The position numbers and the translations under genes were made by a program. Shown one piece after another: positions 61,991-64,000 of a stretch of DNA of 64,000 nucleotides; within the stretch, counting starts at the first letter, position 1; every line of letters starts with the position of its first letter. The notes beneath the pieces were generated by a model. It saw only the letters and a list, made by a program, of their open reading frames with translations. It was not told where the DNA came from and did no database searches. The stretch covers positions 1 through 64,000 of the forward strand of contig NZ_JAUYGD010000033.1 in NCBI RefSeq assembly GCF_030690725.1, given 5' to 3'. Origin of the DNA: Pseudomonas sp. Its GTDB lineage: Bacteria > Pseudomonadota > Gammaproteobacteria > Pseudomonadales > Pseudomonadaceae.

Positions 61991-63205
61991 ATGAAGTTGC
62001 CGATTTACCTCGATTATTCCGCCACCACGCCGGTTGATCCGCGTGTTGCGCAAAAAATGAGCGAATGCCTGCTGGTCGACGGCAACTTCGGCAACCCGGC
62101 GTCGCGCTCCCATGTGTTCGGCTGGAAGGCTGAAGAAGCCGTAGAAAACGCTCGCCGCCAGGTGGCCGAGTTGGTCAATGCCGACCCGCGTGAGATTGTC
62201 TGGACCTCCGGTGCTACCGAATCCAACAACCTGGCGATCAAAGGCATCGCCGATTTCTACAAGAGCAAAGGCAAGCACCTGATCACCTCGAAGATCGAGC
62301 ACAAAGCGGTGCTGGATACCATGCGCCAGCTTGAGCGCGAAGGCTTCGAAGTGACCTACATCGAGCCTGGTGAAGATGGCCTGATTACCCCGGCCATGAT
62401 CGAGGCGGCGCTGCGTGAGGACACCATTCTGGTGTCGGTCATGCACGTGAATAACGAAATCGGCACCATTAACGACATCGCAGCTATCGGCGAGCTGACC
62501 CGCTCGCGCGGCGTGTTCTTGCATGTTGATGCGGCGCAGTCCACCGGCAAGGTGGCGATCGATCTTGAAACGCTCAAGGTCGACCTTATGTCCTTCTCTG
62601 CGCACAAGACCTATGGCCCGAAAGGCGTTGGTGCGTTGTTCGTACGCCGTAAGCCGCGTGTGCGTCTGGAAGCCCAGACCCATGGCGGTGGCCATGAGCG
62701 CGGCATGCGTTCCGGCACCCTGGCGACCCACCAGTGCGTTGGCATGGGTGAGGCCTTCCGTATTGCCAAGGAAGAAATGACCCAGGAAAACCAGCGCATC
62801 CTGGCCCTGCGCGAGCGCTTCTTCAAACAGGTCGACGGTCTGGAAGAGCTGTACATCAACGGCAGCATGAGCGCCCGTGTACCGCATAACCTCAACCTCA
62901 GCTTCAACTACGTTGAAGGTGAATCGCTGATCATGGCGCTCAAGGATCTGGCGGTTTCGTCCGGTTCGGCCTGTACCTCGGCTTCCCTGGAGCCGTCCTA
63001 CGTATTGCGCGCCCTGGGCCGCAATGACGAACTGGCGCACAGCTCCATTCGCTTTACCTTCGGCCGCTTCACCACTGATGAAGAAGTCGATTACGCCGCG
63101 CAGAAGGTTTGCGAGGCGGTCACCAAGCTGCGCGAATTGTCGCCGCTGTGGGATATGTACAAAGACGGTGTCGACATCTCCAAGATCGAGTGGGCGGCGC
63201 ACTAA
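61991..63205 (+). CDS. iscS: Cysteine desulfurase IscS
   Basis: A 404-aa PLP enzyme that removes sulfur from cysteine and hands it to IscU and tRNA thiolation. PLP lysine in [12 protein letters not shown], catalytic cysteine loop in [18 protein letters not shown] at 61991 after AGGAG (a TTG three bases earlier is less likely). Confidence 0.98.
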   Translation: MKLPIYLDYSATTPVDPRVAQKMSECLLVDGNFGNPASRSHVFGWKAEEAVENARRQVAELVNADPREIVWTSGATESNNLAIKGIADFYKSKGKHLITSKIEHKAVLDTMRQLEREGFEVTYIEPGEDGLITPAMIEAALREDTILVSVMHVNNEIGTINDIAAIGELTRSRGVFLHVDAAQSTGKVAIDLETLKVDLMSFSAHKTYGPKGVGALFVRRKPRVRLEAQTHGGGHERGMRSGTLATHQCVGMGEAFRIAKEEMTQENQRILALRERFFKQVDGLEELYINGSMSARVPHNLNLSFNYVEGESLIMALKDLAVSSGSACTSASLEPSYVLRALGRNDELAHSSIRFTFGRFTTDEEVDYAAQKVCEAVTKLRELSPLWDMYKDGVDISKIEWAAH

Positions 63206-63252
63206 GTAGTCGCCAAGCAAGAGCGGCTCTCTGATGAGGAAGGAATACCAAC

Positions 63253-63639
63253 ATGGCTTACAGTGAAAAGGTCATTGACCATTACGAAAACCCGCGCAAC
63301 GTCGGCAAGATGGATGCGGAAGACCCGGATGTCGGCACTGGCATGGTCGGCGCGCCGGCCTGCGGTGACGTGATGCGTTTGCAGATCAAGGTCAACGAGC
63401 AGGGCGTGATTGAAGACGCCAAGTTCAAGACCTACGGTTGCGGTTCGGCAATTGCCTCCAGCTCCCTCGCTACCGAGTGGATGAAGGGCAAGACCCTGGA
63501 CGAAGCAGAAACCATCAAGAACACCCAGCTGGCCGAGGAATTGGCTCTGCCGCCGGTGAAAATTCACTGCTCGGTACTCGCCGAAGACGCCATCAAGGCT
63601 GCTGTGCGCGATTACAAGCAGAAGAAAGGCTTGCTCTAA
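63253..63639 (+). CDS. iscU: Iron-sulfur cluster scaffold IscU
   Basis: A 128-aa scaffold. The three cluster cysteines are in GAPACGD, TYGCGSA and KIHCSVLAEDA; the LPPVK motif for HscA binding is at ALPPVKIH. Clusters are assembled here from IscS sulfur. Confidence 0.98.
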   Translation: MAYSEKVIDHYENPRNVGKMDAEDPDVGTGMVGAPACGDVMRLQIKVNEQGVIEDAKFKTYGCGSAIASSSLATEWMKGKTLDEAETIKNTQLAEELALPPVKIHCSVLAEDAIKAAVRDYKQKKGLL

Positions 63640-63651
63640 GGAGGTTTGTCG

Positions 63652-63975
63652 ATGGCTATCAGCATGACCGAAGCTGCCGCTCAGCACGTGCGTCGCTCTC
63701 TTGAGGGGCGCGGCAAGGGCGAGGGTATTCGCCTGGGTGTGCGCACCACGGGCTGTTCCGGTTTGGCCTATGTGCTGGAGTTTGTCGATGAGACCGCCAG
63801 CGAAGATCAGGTGTTCGAGAACCATGGCGTCAAGGTGATCATTGATCCCAAGAGCCTGGTCTACCTCGATGGCACCGAACTCGACTTCGTCAAAGAGGGG
63901 TTGAACGAAGGCTTTAAGTTCAACAACCCGAACGTGCGCGGCGAATGTGGCTGCGGCGAAAGCTTCAACATCTGA
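63652..63975 (+). CDS. iscA: A-type iron-sulfur carrier IscA
   Basis: A 107-aa protein with the three conserved cysteines: TTGCSGLAY and ECGCGESF. It accepts clusters or iron and delivers them to apo-proteins. AAGGAGG precedes the ATG. hscB would follow beyond the window. Confidence 0.97.
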   Translation: MAISMTEAAAQHVRRSLEGRGKGEGIRLGVRTTGCSGLAYVLEFVDETASEDQVFENHGVKVIIDPKSLVYLDGTELDFVKEGLNEGFKFNNPNVRGECGCGESFNI

Positions 63976-64000
63976 GGCGCGTGTGGGCAGTCCTTGTCAC

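Overview
The window looks like a piece of a Pseudomonas chromosome (GC-rich, gene order valS-holC-pepA // lptF-lptG on the left and tRNA-Leu, queA-tgt-yajC-secD-secF, suhB, trmJ-cysE, iscR-iscS-iscU-iscA on the right) interrupted by an apparently complete lambda-like siphovirus prophage of about 44.8 kb. The prophage sits at the 3' end of a tRNA-Leu(CAA) gene; a 16-bp identity (22 bp with one mismatch) marks the two ends at 7733-7754 and 52488-52509.

Chromosomal left arm (1-7732): start of valS, a conserved small protein, holC, pepA, the LPS-export permeases lptF/lptG, an RDD membrane protein, a cold-shock protein, a HigB/HigA-type toxin-antitoxin pair with its own palindromic operator, and about 850 bp without a supported gene that contains several hairpin terminators and a diverged copy of the phage's right-end attachment region.

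Prophage left/early region (7.7-25 kb): tyrosine integrase, then a leftward gene block ending in an HTH protein and containing the most striking feature of the window, a complete diversity-generating retroelement (DGR): reverse transcriptase, Avd-like accessory protein, one 104-bp template repeat (TR) and TWO C-type-lectin-like target genes, each with a variable repeat (VR) near its 3' end. Within the VRs, 14 of 14 and 12 of 12 substitutions relative to TR lie at template adenines (plus one fixed difference at the IMH end shared by both VRs), and each VR is followed by a GC-rich hairpin absent after the TR. Further upstream in the leftward operon are HD and DHH phosphohydrolases, a DUF2303 protein, a PrtN-family regulator and a dNMP kinase, up to a CI/Cro switch with five copies of a GWAC-N5-GTWC operator. 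The rightward early operon carries a structured leader, CII-like regulator, DksA-like zinc finger, a 925-aa primase-helicase and a downstream cluster of six 9-bp iterons that looks like the replication origin.

Late region (25-52.3 kb): holin, putative cos region, terminase, portal, ClpP-type protease, decoration and capsid proteins, connector and tail-tube genes, a P22 immI-like mnt/arc/ant cassette inserted between the tail-tube and tail-chaperone genes, a terminator-flanked zinc-ribbon membrane moron, a tail chaperone with a T-TTT-TTC -1 frameshift site, tape measure, tail-tip proteins, a tail fibre ending in an SGNH esterase domain, lambda R-like endolysin, nested Rz/Rz1 spanins, and a Dam-type methylase preceded by a perfect-consensus LexA box. 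CI has an S24 autocleavage domain, so the prophage should be SOS-inducible. All assignments come from reading the sequence and remembered family knowledge; no search was run.
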